A DNA stretch of 64,000 nucleotides from an uncultured Eubacteriales bacterium (GCA_949294665.1 CASFID010000024.1:1-64000), one strand, 5' to 3'. Positions 33,378-42,523 are shown, counted from the first letter of the stretch. The notes: a model not told the origin generated them from the sequence alone. Numbers and translations are program-made.

Positions 33378-33494
33378 CCTTTATTTATCCTTTCTGTATA
33401 CGATACCGGATACAGCCGGTATCTTTCTCTCTGTGCACATCCTGCGCGTCTCATTCTTCCCGTCAGAGACCGCCCGCCGCACAATATGGAACTA

Positions 33495-33523
33495 ATTATA
33501 AACAAAATATAAAGTTTTGGCAA
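33495..33523 (-). promoter_or_regulatory. putP promoter
   Basis: Minus strand TTGCCA (33523-33518), 17-base AT-rich spacer, TATAAT (33500-33495). Start expected near 33488, about 110 bases before putP. Confidence 0.8.
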
Positions 33524-33537
33524 TCATAAGTTTCCGT

Positions 33538-33999
33538 TTATAAATTTTCATTTATCATCTTTTCCATCCGGATCCGTGTTTCTTTCACTTTCCTGTGATC
33601 CTCGCCGCCACAGTTGATCCCGATCACGATATCATCCGTCATCACCACTGACGGAAAATAGAAATCACACAGTTTTTTATCATCTGCAACATTTACGATA
33701 ATGCCGGCTGCCCGGCACTCTTCCCATATCTGCCGGTTCACCGCATGGTCGTCCGCAGCCGCCAGGACGATCTGTGCGCCGCTGATGTCCCCGGCGCGGT
33801 ATTCCCTGCGCTCTGCCGTGATCTTCCCTTCCTGTTCCATCTGTGCCAGTTCTTCACAGAGTTCCGGCGCGATCACATGAATGTCCGTCCTGAATTTCAG
33901 CAGCGTCCTGATACGCCGCAGGGCGATCGTTCCACCGCCCGCCACCAGTATCTTTTTATCTGTAAGGTCTATAAACATTGGGAAATAAGGTCTTTCCAT
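33538..33999 (-). CDS. Precorrin-2 dehydrogenase-like protein (SirC/Met8/CysG-N family)
   Basis: A 153-residue NAD-dependent enzyme of the family that oxidises precorrin-2 to sirohydrochlorin. The Rossmann motif is VAGGGTIALRRI (about 19-30), followed by IHVIAPELCEE and LAAADDHAVNRQI. It lacks the C-terminal domain of full-length CysG/Met8, so only the dehydrogenase step is supported. It ends the corrinoid/ABC operon, 20 bases after cbiC. Sirohydrochlorin feeds the anaerobic B12 route or siroheme; neighbours favour B12. Confidence 0.88.
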   Translation of the reverse strand: MERPYFPMFIDLTDKKILVAGGGTIALRRIRTLLKFRTDIHVIAPELCEELAQMEQEGKITAERREYRAGDISGAQIVLAAADDHAVNRQIWEECRAAGIIVNVADDKKLCDFYFPSVVMTDDIVIGINCGGEDHRKVKETRIRMEKMINENL

Positions 34000-34019
34000 C
34001 TTGCCATCTCCCTGCGGTT

Positions 34020-34667
34020 TCAGAGCATATACAGCAGCGAATTACAGATGCACGCCGCAATATTGCTTCCGCCTTTTCTTCCTCTCGCCACAATGTACGG
34101 AATATCATGAAGCGTCAGGATCAGTTCTTTCGACTGTACTACATTGACAAATCCTACCGGTGCCGCGATGATCAGCTCAGGTTTGAGTTTTCCTTCCCTG
34201 ATCAGCTCATAGAGACGCACAAGTGCGGTAGGTGCGTTTCCGACAGCGAAGATCAGCCCTCCCTCCTGCGCTCCGTTCTGAAACATGGATGCCGCCTTGT
34301 CCATACAGGCCGCAGCCCGCGTCGTGCCGTTCTCTCTGGCCGCCTGCGCCACATCCTCATCAGACATAAAGCAGTGGACTTCTCCACCGTACTGAGCCAG
34401 CCTTTTCTTATTGATGCCGGCTTTCGCCATCTGGGTGTCTGTCACAATAGAAGCGCCGTTTCGGATCGCTCCAAGGGCCTGCTCCACCACATGATCGGAA
34501 AACACAAGATTGTCCGCATAATCGAAATCCGCGCTTGTATGGATACAGCGTTTTACAACCGGCTCTGTTCCCGGGATCAGTTTCTTATCCCCCAGTTCTT
34601 CCGTGATTATCTCAAAACTTCTCTTTTCAATGTCCGCAGGAAGTACCTGCTCCAATTCATTCAGCAT
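34020..34667 (-). CDS. cbiC: Precorrin-8X / cobalt-precorrin-8 methylmutase
   Basis: A 215-residue CbiC/CobH enzyme that moves a methyl group to give (cobalt-)cobyrinic acid. The conserved HTSADFDYADNLVF block includes the active His (about 47), then GASIVTDTQMAKAGI, FAVGNAPTAL and AAPVGFVNVVQSKE. ATG 34667 follows AAAGGAGACAGGAG and begins LNELEQVLPADIEKRSFEII, as usual; a longer frame upstream is spurious. The operon lacks the other cbi genes, which must lie elsewhere. Confidence 0.95.
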   Translation of the reverse strand: MLNELEQVLPADIEKRSFEIITEELGDKKLIPGTEPVVKRCIHTSADFDYADNLVFSDHVVEQALGAIRNGASIVTDTQMAKAGINKKRLAQYGGEVHCFMSDEDVAQAARENGTTRAAACMDKAASMFQNGAQEGGLIFAVGNAPTALVRLYELIREGKLKPELIIAAPVGFVNVVQSKELILTLHDIPYIVARGRKGGSNIAACICNSLLYML

Positions 34668-34720
34668 CTCCTGTCTCCTTTCTGTCACCTGTTCTTTCCG
34701 TGCAAAAAATATCTTCCGTC

Positions 34721-35758
34721 CTAACGCAGACGCGTCCCCGCTCCGCACGTCACACGATACACCTCGTCCGCATGTTTTACAAGTTCTGTGCATATGCGGC
34801 CGACAGATTCCCTGTATTCTCTCTCAAACGCATCTGTCGGCACAAGTCCGCACCCGATCTCGTCACACACGATGATGAGATCTCTGTTTTCAGCAAGGAT
34901 CTCACCGGTCAGCTCCTTCGGCGTCTTTCCCGCCTGCAGCCAGCGTCTCACAAAAATCTGGAAATGATCCACGGCTTCACAAACGGAAATCTCCCGGAAT
35001 GAACAAACGGCTCCGTCCGCCCACTCTGCATCCGGATATAATTTCTTCGCGTATTCGCGTTTCCCCTGATATGCGCCGCCTGTTATGAATTTCATGCTGT
35101 GCCGTCCTTTCTCTTCCAGCCTCTTTTCCGATCTGTCTTCCACCGCACCGGTCCCCTTCATCTGTTTCCGGATCCCGTACGCCATATCCGAATCTGCTTT
35201 TATGCAGACCGGCGCCCCGAATAATACTTCCGTCACCCGATCCGCCATCTCAGCCAGGGCGCGGTTGACCGTCCCCAGATTGTCCTTGTATACCGCCATC
35301 TCTTCCGAATCCGGCACGGACTCCCGGAACACATCGTTCGTCACCACGACAAGATGCGCGCATCGTTCTTTTAACATCTGCACACCTCTGATAATGCATT
35401 CCACCGTATCTTTCCCTGTATCTTCGGCGCCGCCGGATTCATACATCTCATTGGCGGTAAGGTTGGAGACGCACTCCAGAAGGACGCAGGAGCCTTTCAG
35501 ATCCGGTGAATCCGGCGCTGTGATCCTGCCCGGGAGGTCCACATACCACTCAAGCGTTGCGAATCCTCTTCCTGCACGCATTTTCCGATGGGCTTCGATC
35601 TTCTTCTCGGTCTCCCGCCCATAGGGGACCATATCGGCTATATAGTAAAGAGGAGGCTTTGCCGCTGTACTGCACAGCTGTCTGTGCTTTTCACAGATCA
35701 CCGTCTCCGCATAGGCGGACTTTCCGCTGCCGCTGCCCCCTGTAACCAGCTCCATCAT
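34721..35758 (-). CDS. cobU: Tandem CobU-like protein (adenosylcobinamide kinase/guanylyltransferase family)
   Basis: 345 residues made of two CobU-like halves. The N-terminal half has P-loop GGSGSGKSA (7-15), the guanylylation-type histidine motif IEAHRKMRAG (54-63) and NDVFRESVPDSEEM (141-154). The second half starts at Met 222, with P-loop-like GGAYQGKRE (227-235), VCDEIGCGLVPTD and a C-terminal HADEVYRVTCGAG. This half lacks an HRxxR motif and carries Arg where Ser follows the P-loop Lys. CobU phosphorylates adenosylcobinamide and attaches GMP in B12 nucleotide-loop assembly. AAAGGA lies nine bases before Met 222 (35095), so a separate short product is possible. It sits 21 bases after the ABC binding-protein gene. 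Confidence 0.85.
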   Translation of the reverse strand: MMELVTGGSGSGKSAYAETVICEKHRQLCSTAAKPPLYYIADMVPYGRETEKKIEAHRKMRAGRGFATLEWYVDLPGRITAPDSPDLKGSCVLLECVSNLTANEMYESGGAEDTGKDTVECIIRGVQMLKERCAHLVVVTNDVFRESVPDSEEMAVYKDNLGTVNRALAEMADRVTEVLFGAPVCIKADSDMAYGIRKQMKGTGAVEDRSEKRLEEKGRHSMKFITGGAYQGKREYAKKLYPDAEWADGAVCSFREISVCEAVDHFQIFVRRWLQAGKTPKELTGEILAENRDLIIVCDEIGCGLVPTDAFEREYRESVGRICTELVKHADEVYRVTCGAGTRLR

Positions 35759-35779
35759 CCCTGTTCCTCACCTGCACTT

Positions 35780-37387
35780 TCAGATATCCGCATACCGGTA
35801 TTCCAAAGCTCCGCTTGCCGGGATCTGCCGGATGCCGGTGATATCCGGATTTACAAGATTGACACTCTTCATGGCATACAGCGGGATAATGTAAAACTGC
35901 TCTCCCACTGCGAGCTGCTCCGCCTGATGGAGCAGCTCTGAGCGTTTTGCCGGATCCGACTCGGAATTAGACGCCGCGACAATGGAATCGTATTCCGGAT
36001 CATTGATGCCGCTGCAGTTATACGTGCTGTTGGACAGCAGCATGGACAGATAAGTATACGGATCTGCAAAGTCCGCCGTCCAGTTCATGCGGCACAGATC
36101 AAAGTCTCCCGCGTATCTTGTGGAATAATTTGCCTGCAGCTCCTGAGCCTCAAGATTGATCGTGATGTTCAGGTTCTCTTTCAGCTGCTCCTGGATCACC
36201 TGTGCTGTATCGGAGTCCATCTCCAGAGTCGGATAATTGTAGGTAAGCTCCGGGAATCCCTCGCCGTCCGGATACCCTGCCTCCGCCAGCAGTTCCCGTG
36301 CCTTTGCCACATCTTCCTCAAAAGGCTGTTCTGCCTCATCCACAAAATATTCTCCCGTGTTCTTATCTTTCATATACTTCGCCACCAGGTTGTATGTGGG
36401 CTCCGTATCGCTTCCCACGATCTGGCAGAGTTCCTCCCGGTTGATGGCAAGATTGACAGCTTCCCGGACACGGACGTCATTTAAAGGCTCTACATTCAGA
36501 TTCATATAGATGTACCGTGTGGCGATCTGATCCGTTACAAACAGATCATCCTCCCCCTCATATGCTTCCATCACGGTAGATGAAAGAGACGTCGCCACAT
36601 CTACCTCGCCTGCTTCATATGCATTCGCCATGGACTGTGTGTCATCGAAGAAGCGATAAGTGATCGTATCCAGAGATACGGCGTCTGCATTCCAGTAATA
36701 TTCATTTTTCTCAAGAACAAAATACTGTTCCGGCACATACTCGGAAAGACAGAACGGTCCGTTGGACAGGCTTGTCGAAGGCTCTCTGTCCCAGCCGCTG
36801 TCCACCGAATCCGCATACTCTGAGCACGACGGAGTGTAGACAGGAAGTCTCAGCAGATCAAGGAAATAAACGCACGGCTCTGACAGCCGGAATACAATCG
36901 TGTAGTCGTCCGGAGTCTCCACGCCCAATGTATCGATATCTGCTTCTCCATTATATATCGCCTCCGCGTTCTCTATCGGAAACAGGTAATTGGCATATCC
37001 GCTCCCGGACGCAGGATCAAGCGCACGGGTGATCGTATTCATAAAATCAGAAGATGTCACAGGTGAACCGTCTGACCAGAGGGCATCCTCTCTCAGATGA
37101 AAGGTCCAGACCGTGGAATCGTCATTCACCTCGTAACTCTCTGCAGCCCGGTATTCGATCTCGCCGTCTTCATTATAGGTAAGCAGCTCGTCAAGAGCGC
37201 TCACCGAGTAAGCAAGGTAGGTCAGGGCAATGGAGCCTGCCGGATCCATCGTTCCCGTATCACTGCTGATCGCCACCGTGATCCCCCGGTCTTCGCTGTC
37301 CTCCGCCGGATCCGCCGTAACACAACCGCTCAGAATACCCATGCACAATATCAGTACGAGGAACACCGCTGTCATTCTTTTCTTCAT
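35780..37387 (-). CDS. Oligopeptide/nickel-type ABC substrate-binding lipoprotein
   Basis: A 535-residue family 5 binding protein. It is a lipoprotein: a basic start and hydrophobic helix lead to the lipobox LSGC (Cys 22). The signature SYEVNDDSTVWTFHLRED is near residue 85, followed by WSDGSPVTSSDF. No nickel-specific His cluster is obvious. It has its own spacing of 81 bases from the ATPase gene upstream and 21 bases to cobU downstream. The substrate is not readable from sequence. Peptides are the default; a corrinoid or metal chelate is suggested by the operon. Confidence 0.9.
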   Translation of the reverse strand: MKKRMTAVFLVLILCMGILSGCVTADPAEDSEDRGITVAISSDTGTMDPAGSIALTYLAYSVSALDELLTYNEDGEIEYRAAESYEVNDDSTVWTFHLREDALWSDGSPVTSSDFMNTITRALDPASGSGYANYLFPIENAEAIYNGEADIDTLGVETPDDYTIVFRLSEPCVYFLDLLRLPVYTPSCSEYADSVDSGWDREPSTSLSNGPFCLSEYVPEQYFVLEKNEYYWNADAVSLDTITYRFFDDTQSMANAYEAGEVDVATSLSSTVMEAYEGEDDLFVTDQIATRYIYMNLNVEPLNDVRVREAVNLAINREELCQIVGSDTEPTYNLVAKYMKDKNTGEYFVDEAEQPFEEDVAKARELLAEAGYPDGEGFPELTYNYPTLEMDSDTAQVIQEQLKENLNITINLEAQELQANYSTRYAGDFDLCRMNWTADFADPYTYLSMLLSNSTYNCSGINDPEYDSIVAASNSESDPAKRSELLHQAEQLAVGEQFYIIPLYAMKSVNLVNPDITGIRQIPASGALEYRYADI

Positions 37388-37468
37388 ATTGTTCTCTCCT
37401 CTTTCTATCTGTCTTTCTGTGATCCGCCTGCGTGTATGCGGGCGTCTCCCCTCCTCTTTTCTCAGGAA

Positions 37469-39289
37469 CTATATCTGGGAAGTCATCCTGTACCCCCTGC
37501 TCCGCTGTCCGGTTTCCTTTTCGGAGTAGAGAAAGCAGGATACTTTGCGTCCGTCAAACATATAATCGCCGGGGATCTCCTCACGGCAGCGATCAAGCGC
37601 ATAGCCGCACCGGCCTGAGAACGGACAGCCGGACGCACCGACTTCCTCTCCGTCTGATGCGGGAGCCGCTTTTATCTTCACCGCTCTGACAGGATCTGGT
37701 TCCGGCACAGCTTCTATCAGCTGTTTCGTATAAGGATGCCACGGATCGGAACAGATTTTCTTCGTTCCGCCGGCTTCCACAATATGGCCGCTGTACATGA
37801 CGCCGACGTAGTCGCTGATCCTGCGCACGATATGTATGTCATGCGAGATAAACAGACAGGAAAATCCGATCTTCCTCTGAATCTGGAAAAGCAGTTCCAC
37901 GATCTGCTCACGGGTAGTCGCATCCAGTGACGACAGAGCTTCGTCGCACACAAGAAGTTCCGGCTCGACGATCAGTGCGCGGGCGATGCAGATGCGCTGT
38001 CTCTGTCCTCCGGAAAAATCCCGGGGATAACGATCTGCATCTTCCGGAGTAAGGCCGGTCAGCTCCAGGATCCTGGATATCTTCTCCTCCATCTTTGCCC
38101 CTTCTCTGCTGTGCGTCCTCCTGCCGCCTGCATTCTCTGGTACGGCGCGGAGTGCCTCTGTCAGTGTCTCACGCACAGTAAGACAGGGATTCAGAGATGC
38201 GTAGGGATCCTGAAATACCATCTGTACACTTCCGTGAAACGCATCCATGCGCCGGCTTTTATCCAGCGGACTTCCCCGGTAATACAGTGTCCCGCTGTCC
38301 TCTCCAAGCATCCCGGTCAGTATCCTGGCCACTGTCGTCTTGCCGCTCCCGCTCTCCCCTACAAGCGCAAATATCTCTCCCTTCCTGATCTCCAGATCAA
38401 GTTTCCGAACACCCTCGCTGGCGTCAAAGATCTTCGTCACATCCTCCATACGGAAAAGTACGGTTCCCTCTTCCGAAGCGGGAACATAGCATCCGCTCTT
38501 CCGGTTCTGTCTGTTCATTCTGCCTCCCCGGGCGTTCTTAAGAAGCTGTTTTGTGTACTCTTTTTCAGGAGAGTAAAAAATATCCTCCGTTGTACCGCTC
38601 TCCGCGATCCTTCCATGCTGCATCACATATACCCTGCTGCACATGGCAGCCGTAACGCCCATGTCATGACTGACAAGGAGCATGGATGTGCCTGTCTCCC
38701 GGACGATCCTCTTAAAAAGCAGCAGGATCTGTGCCTGAACGAGAGCGTCCAGCGCCGTCGTAGGCTCATCCGCTATGATGAGTTCCGGCTCGCACGCAAG
38801 CGCAATCGCGAGCACAACTCTCTGACGCATGCCGCCGGAGAGCTCAAATGGATACTGGCGCATTCTGATCGCAGGATTTCGCATCCCCACCAGTTCCAGC
38901 AGCTCTGCTGATCGTTCTCCCGCTTCTTTCCGGCCGCATCTTCTGCGCGACTGAACCGTCTCCCGCAGCTGACGTCCGATCTTTACAGAAGGATTCAGAC
39001 AGCTCAGCGGATCCTGGAAGATCATCGCCACATTCCTGCCCGGTCGAGGCTCCTCTCCTGCTACTGTGATGCTGTCGCAGCGGACAGATGCGCGCCCGTC
39101 CAAAAGTCCCATGACAGCCAGCATGGCCGTACTCTTTCCAGATCCCGATTCTCCTACCAGCCCGGCAATTTCTCCTTTCTCTACCTTCAGGTTTATATTG
39201 TTTACGATTTCTGAGACTCCCTTTGCCGTCTGATATTGTACGCTCAGATTCCTTATGTCCAGTACGTTCAGATGCTCCTGATTCCTCAT
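37469..39289 (-). CDS. Fused double ATPase of the oligopeptide/nickel ABC importer
   Basis: 606 residues with two complete ABC domains. First: VGESGSGKSTAML, signature ELSGGMRQRV, Walker B LIIADEPTTALD. Second: VGESGSGKTTVARI, DFSGGQRQRICIAR, LLVCDEALSSLD, and the C-terminal oligopeptide extension with CPFSGRCGYALDRC (cysteines of the OppD/F type). It equals DppD and DppF joined. A four-base overlap with the upstream permease shows translational coupling. Confidence 0.92.
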   Translation of the reverse strand: MRNQEHLNVLDIRNLSVQYQTAKGVSEIVNNINLKVEKGEIAGLVGESGSGKSTAMLAVMGLLDGRASVRCDSITVAGEEPRPGRNVAMIFQDPLSCLNPSVKIGRQLRETVQSRRRCGRKEAGERSAELLELVGMRNPAIRMRQYPFELSGGMRQRVVLAIALACEPELIIADEPTTALDALVQAQILLLFKRIVRETGTSMLLVSHDMGVTAAMCSRVYVMQHGRIAESGTTEDIFYSPEKEYTKQLLKNARGGRMNRQNRKSGCYVPASEEGTVLFRMEDVTKIFDASEGVRKLDLEIRKGEIFALVGESGSGKTTVARILTGMLGEDSGTLYYRGSPLDKSRRMDAFHGSVQMVFQDPYASLNPCLTVRETLTEALRAVPENAGGRRTHSREGAKMEEKISRILELTGLTPEDADRYPRDFSGGQRQRICIARALIVEPELLVCDEALSSLDATTREQIVELLFQIQRKIGFSCLFISHDIHIVRRISDYVGVMYSGHIVEAGGTKKICSDPWHPYTKQLIEAVPEPDPVRAVKIKAAPASDGEEVGASGCPFSGRCGYALDRCREEIPGDYMFDGRKVSCFLYSEKETGQRSRGYRMTSQI

Positions 39290-40155
39290 ATGTTCCTGTT
39301 GCCTCCTGTGCCTCTGCTCCCTGCGCTCTGTTCTGCTGCGGTTCCCGCCATGTTAAGGGCCAGCAGCATCACGCAGAGGATAAGGAGCGGATATAACATC
39401 TGATAGGGATAAAGTATCATCTGACTTCTCGCCTCCTGAATGATGGTGCCCAGGCTCGCGGCCGGCGCAGCGATACCCACGCCGAGGAAACTGAGGAATG
39501 CCTCTGTAAATATTGCCTGCGGTACCAGAAAGATCAGATTGACCACAATCGTCCCTGCCGTGTTGGGCAGAAGATGCCTGCACAGGATTCGGAATGGTTT
39601 TATCCCTTCCATCCTCGCAGCATAGGCATATTCCATCTCTCTTAGTTTTATGATCTCCCCTCTTACGATACGCGCCATGCTGATCCAGCCGGCAATGCAC
39701 AGTCCGAGTATAATGCTTCTGACTCCCGCTCCCATCACAAGTGTGATCAAAATGACATAGAGCATGGACGGAATGGCGGAGATAATGTCTGCCGCCCTCA
39801 TAAGAAACATGTCCGTGCGTCCTCCCGCATACCCGGATACCGCACCGAACAATACGCCGATGACGCCGTTGATAAGGGCGCTGCATATGCCTACAGTGAG
39901 ACTGATTCCCGCACCATACCACACGCGGGTAAACAGATCCCTCCCAAACCGGTCCGTTCCAAACCAATGCAGTATGGACGGGCCCTGGTTGCGCATTCCC
40001 GCGTCCTGCCCGGAAAACGACCACGGGCTGAACACCGGCACTGCGATGGCAAGCAGGATCCATATCCCGAGGATCACGCATCCGATGAGCGCCATACGGC
40101 TTCCGCCCATATAGTCCTGCCAGTATCGCCTTATTTTCTGCAGTATCTTATCCAT
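39286..40155 (-). CDS. ABC importer permease 2 (DppC/OppC type)
   Basis: A 289-residue inner-membrane permease. The N-terminal OppC region holds FGTDRFGRDLFTRVWYGA (about 85-102), and the coupling loop is EYAYAARMEGIKPFRILCRH. Six helices are seen. I use ATG 40155, where GAGAGG is eight bases upstream, rather than ATG 40161 or more distant starts. It begins three bases after the stop of permease 1. Confidence 0.92.
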   Translation of the reverse strand: MDKILQKIRRYWQDYMGGSRMALIGCVILGIWILLAIAVPVFSPWSFSGQDAGMRNQGPSILHWFGTDRFGRDLFTRVWYGAGISLTVGICSALINGVIGVLFGAVSGYAGGRTDMFLMRAADIISAIPSMLYVILITLVMGAGVRSIILGLCIAGWISMARIVRGEIIKLREMEYAYAARMEGIKPFRILCRHLLPNTAGTIVVNLIFLVPQAIFTEAFLSFLGVGIAAPAASLGTIIQEARSQMILYPYQMLYPLLILCVMLLALNMAGTAAEQSAGSRGTGGNRNI

Positions 40156-40157
40156 CC

Positions 40158-41090
40158 TCATATCCTCTCTTCCCGATAGGCTCTGCGCGTCCGCGGATCC
40201 AGCCATGCGCTCAGAAGATCCGTGACCAGACTGATCAGGATCACCACGGCGCCCATGAACACGGTAAGGCCGAGGATCAGGGTATAATCCCGGTTTGTGA
40301 TCGAACTTACAAATTCCCTGCCAAGGCCGGGTATCGTAAAGATACTCTCTATGACGAAGCTCCCCGTGAGCAGCGACGCCGAAGCCGGGCCGATGTAGTT
40401 CAGCACCGGGAGACACGCATTCTTAAGAGCATGCGTGAGGACGACCTGCCATTTCCCAAGCCCTTTTGCCCTCGCAAAGAGCACATATTCCTTCTGAAGT
40501 TCTGACGAAAGCGTATTTCCGACGAGACGGGAGATCATAGCCGCAGGATAGAGAGAGAGGGCGGTTACCGGCAGGATATAATGTACGGGAGATAGAAGCC
40601 CCGACGCCGGCAGCCATTTCAACTTTACGCTGAATACAAGGAGCAGCAGGATTGCAGCTGCAAAGCCCGGTATGCCCGCCAGGAGCATTCCCCCTGCCGA
40701 GATACATTCCCTCACCCACCGCCGTTTTGACACTGCTCTCACAATGCCAAGGGCCGTCCCGAGAACAGTGGAGACTGTCAGCGCCGCTATACCGATAGAT
40801 GCTGTCACAGGCCATGCCCTCGCTATGATATCCGTTACGCGCGTAGCCGGATCCTGATAGGAGATTCCGAGATCCCCGCGCACTGCGCTGCCTATATAGG
40901 ACAGATACTGTGACAGCAGAGGCTCGTTTAATCCGTATTCCTGCTCTATGGCCTCTACCACCTGCCCGGATACTCCGCCTCTCTGAAACGGACTTCCCGG
41001 AATGATACGGACAAGAAAGAATGTCACTGTCACAAGCACAAAAAGGGAGAGGACGCCTGTCAGCAGGCGTTTCCATGTATATTGCAGCAT
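40158..41090 (-). CDS. ABC importer permease 1 (DppB/OppB type)
   Basis: A 310-residue permease: RLLTGVLSLFVLVTVTFFLV and IIPGSPF at the N-terminus, YGLNEPLLSQYLSY, and coupling loop EYVLFARAKGLGKWQVV. Six helices. ATG 41090 is favoured because AAGGAG lies ten bases upstream; ATG 41135 would add 15 polar residues. It is the first gene of the seven-gene operon reaching 33538. Confidence 0.9.
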   Translation of the reverse strand: MLQYTWKRLLTGVLSLFVLVTVTFFLVRIIPGSPFQRGGVSGQVVEAIEQEYGLNEPLLSQYLSYIGSAVRGDLGISYQDPATRVTDIIARAWPVTASIGIAALTVSTVLGTALGIVRAVSKRRWVRECISAGGMLLAGIPGFAAAILLLLVFSVKLKWLPASGLLSPVHYILPVTALSLYPAAMISRLVGNTLSSELQKEYVLFARAKGLGKWQVVLTHALKNACLPVLNYIGPASASLLTGSFVIESIFTIPGLGREFVSSITNRDYTLILGLTVFMGAVVILISLVTDLLSAWLDPRTRRAYREERI

Positions 41091-41177
41091 CCGTCCCACA
41101 CTCCTTCCCGTCGCAGTCCGCGTTTTCCACAGCATGTCCCGCTCTCTTCCGTCTCTTTTCAGGCACGCTCTTTGTTA

Positions 41178-41206
41178 AATATACCATATCCGCGAGGGCA
41201 TGTCAC
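41178..41206 (-). promoter_or_regulatory. Promoter of the ABC-corrinoid operon
   Basis: Minus strand GTGACA (41206-41201), 17 bases, TATATT (41183-41178). The leader is only about 80 bases, too short for a classical cobalamin riboswitch. Confidence 0.65.
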
Positions 41207-41209
41207 CAC

Positions 41210-41244
41210 AAAAACAGGACCAGACTTCCGATGGAATCCGGTCC
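41210..41244 (-). terminator. Terminator of the LytTR regulator gene
   Basis: Minus strand GGACCGGATTCC and GGAAGTCTGGTCC around ATC, then TGTTTTTG. It separates the regulator from the ABC-corrinoid promoter. Confidence 0.8.
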
Positions 41245-41255
41245 CGGTATGAACA

Positions 41256-41987
41256 TCAGTCGAAACACCGCCCTGTCATATAGTCGAGATATGCAGTCCT
41301 TAACTCACGATACCTTCCACGCGAGACAGGTATCCTCTCGCCGTCGGTCATATGCAGATCTTTTGCGTTGAGACCGTCCACATAGTCCAGATTGACGATA
41401 TACGCCCTGTGAGGGAGGAAGAAGCAACCATAATGTTTCAGTTCATCATATAACTGCGACAATGTTGCCGCAGTATCGATGGATGTCCCGTTCGACATCC
41501 TGATACGCCGCGTATGATTGAAGCTTTCGATCTGCATCAGTTCGCTGATCGGAAGCCTTCTCAGTCCGTCTTTTGTCTTGATGAGCAGATACTGTGGCGC
41601 CCGGTGCTCGAGACGGCGGATGCATGTCATAAGAGCTTCGTCAAATCCTTCTTTTTTGACCGGCTTTAAGAGATATCCTGTGGCCTTTACCCCAAACGCC
41701 TCGACCGCGTACTCTCTCGATGCAGCCAGAAACAGGATCTCCGATTTTTCCCCGCGCTCTCTTATCTTCTCCGCGATCGTCATTCCTGACATATTCGGCA
41801 TGACAACATCCAACAGATAAATATCAAATCCGCCCTCTTTCTGGATATCAGACATCAACCGGTCCGGATCCCGGTAAAAGTGCAGACGAAGCGGATATTC
41901 GGGATGTTCTTCTGAAAAGTCGTCCATGAGCTTTCTCACTACAGACAGATCTTTCTCTCGATCGTCACAAATACACACATTAAGCAT
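41256..41987 (-). CDS. LytTR-family response regulator
   Basis: 243 residues: receiver domain 1-125 with DD acid pair (CICDDREKD), phosphoacceptor Asp in YLLDVVMPNMSG (about residue 57) and Lys in YLLKPVKKEGF; LytTR DNA-binding domain 140-243 with LPISELMQIESFNHT and FFLPHRAYIVNLDYV. It is an orphan here: no histidine kinase gene adjoins. ATG 41987 after GAGAGGG is used. Upstream neighbour ybaK ends 57 bases before. LytTR regulators often govern peptide-signalling or surface functions. Confidence 0.92.
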   Translation of the reverse strand: MLNVCICDDREKDLSVVRKLMDDFSEEHPEYPLRLHFYRDPDRLMSDIQKEGGFDIYLLDVVMPNMSGMTIAEKIRERGEKSEILFLAASREYAVEAFGVKATGYLLKPVKKEGFDEALMTCIRRLEHRAPQYLLIKTKDGLRRLPISELMQIESFNHTRRIRMSNGTSIDTAATLSQLYDELKHYGCFFLPHRAYIVNLDYVDGLNAKDLHMTDGERIPVSRGRYRELRTAYLDYMTGRCFD

Positions 41988-42043
41988 AACATGCCCTCTC
42001 AATATCACCCAAAGTAAATAAAGCCGACCATACTGCAGTGAAT

Positions 42044-42523
42044 TTATTCCGCAATATCCGCCAGCTTAAATCTTATCACCTTTTCAAGATCTTCAAGCGC
42101 CACTTCAACCTGATAACCTATCCTGCCGGCGCTGAAAATAATCCTGTCATGCCCGGCCGCGCTCTGATCGACTGTGACCTCAAACTGTTTCTTCATACCG
42201 ATCGGAGAACACCCTCCATGAACATATCCTGTCAACGGCAGGAGCTCTTTCTGCGGGATCATGGCAATACTCTTCTCGCCGGCTGCCCGCGCTGCTTTCT
42301 TAAGATTCAGCTCCTTTTCCACCGGAACTACAAATACGTAGTTCGTACCGGATTTCCCCACGGTGACAAGCGTCTTGAACACAATATCCGGATCTTCGCC
42401 CAGTGCGCGGGCTACTTCTGGTCCGCTTATGGCGCCGGTGCTCCGGTAGTCGTGGCTGATATACGGTATCTTTTTCTGGTCCAGGATGCGCATGACGTTT
42501 GTCTTGTCATTATTTTTTCCCAC
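42044..42523 (-). CDS. ybaK: Cys-tRNA(Pro)/Cys-tRNA(Cys) deacylase YbaK
   Basis: A 159-residue trans-editing enzyme that hydrolyses mischarged aminoacyl-tRNA. Family blocks: KKIPYISHDY, PDIVFKTLVT with the essential Lys, YVFVVPVEKELNLKKAAR, GYVHGGCSPIGMKKQF and FSAGRIGYQVEV. GTG 42523 is chosen since AAAGGG stands eight bases before it; GTG 42532 is too close to that site. Single gene. Confidence 0.92.
   Translation of the reverse strand: MGKNNDKTNVMRILDQKKIPYISHDYRSTGAISGPEVARALGEDPDIVFKTLVTVGKSGTNYVFVVPVEKELNLKKAARAAGEKSIAMIPQKELLPLTGYVHGGCSPIGMKKQFEVTVDQSAAGHDRIIFSAGRIGYQVEVALEDLEKVIRFKLADIAE

Noticed and set aside
41091-41209. Cobalamin riboswitch before the ABC-corrinoid operon
   Set aside because: The leader after the promoter is about 80 bases, too short, and no B12-box-like sequence was seen.
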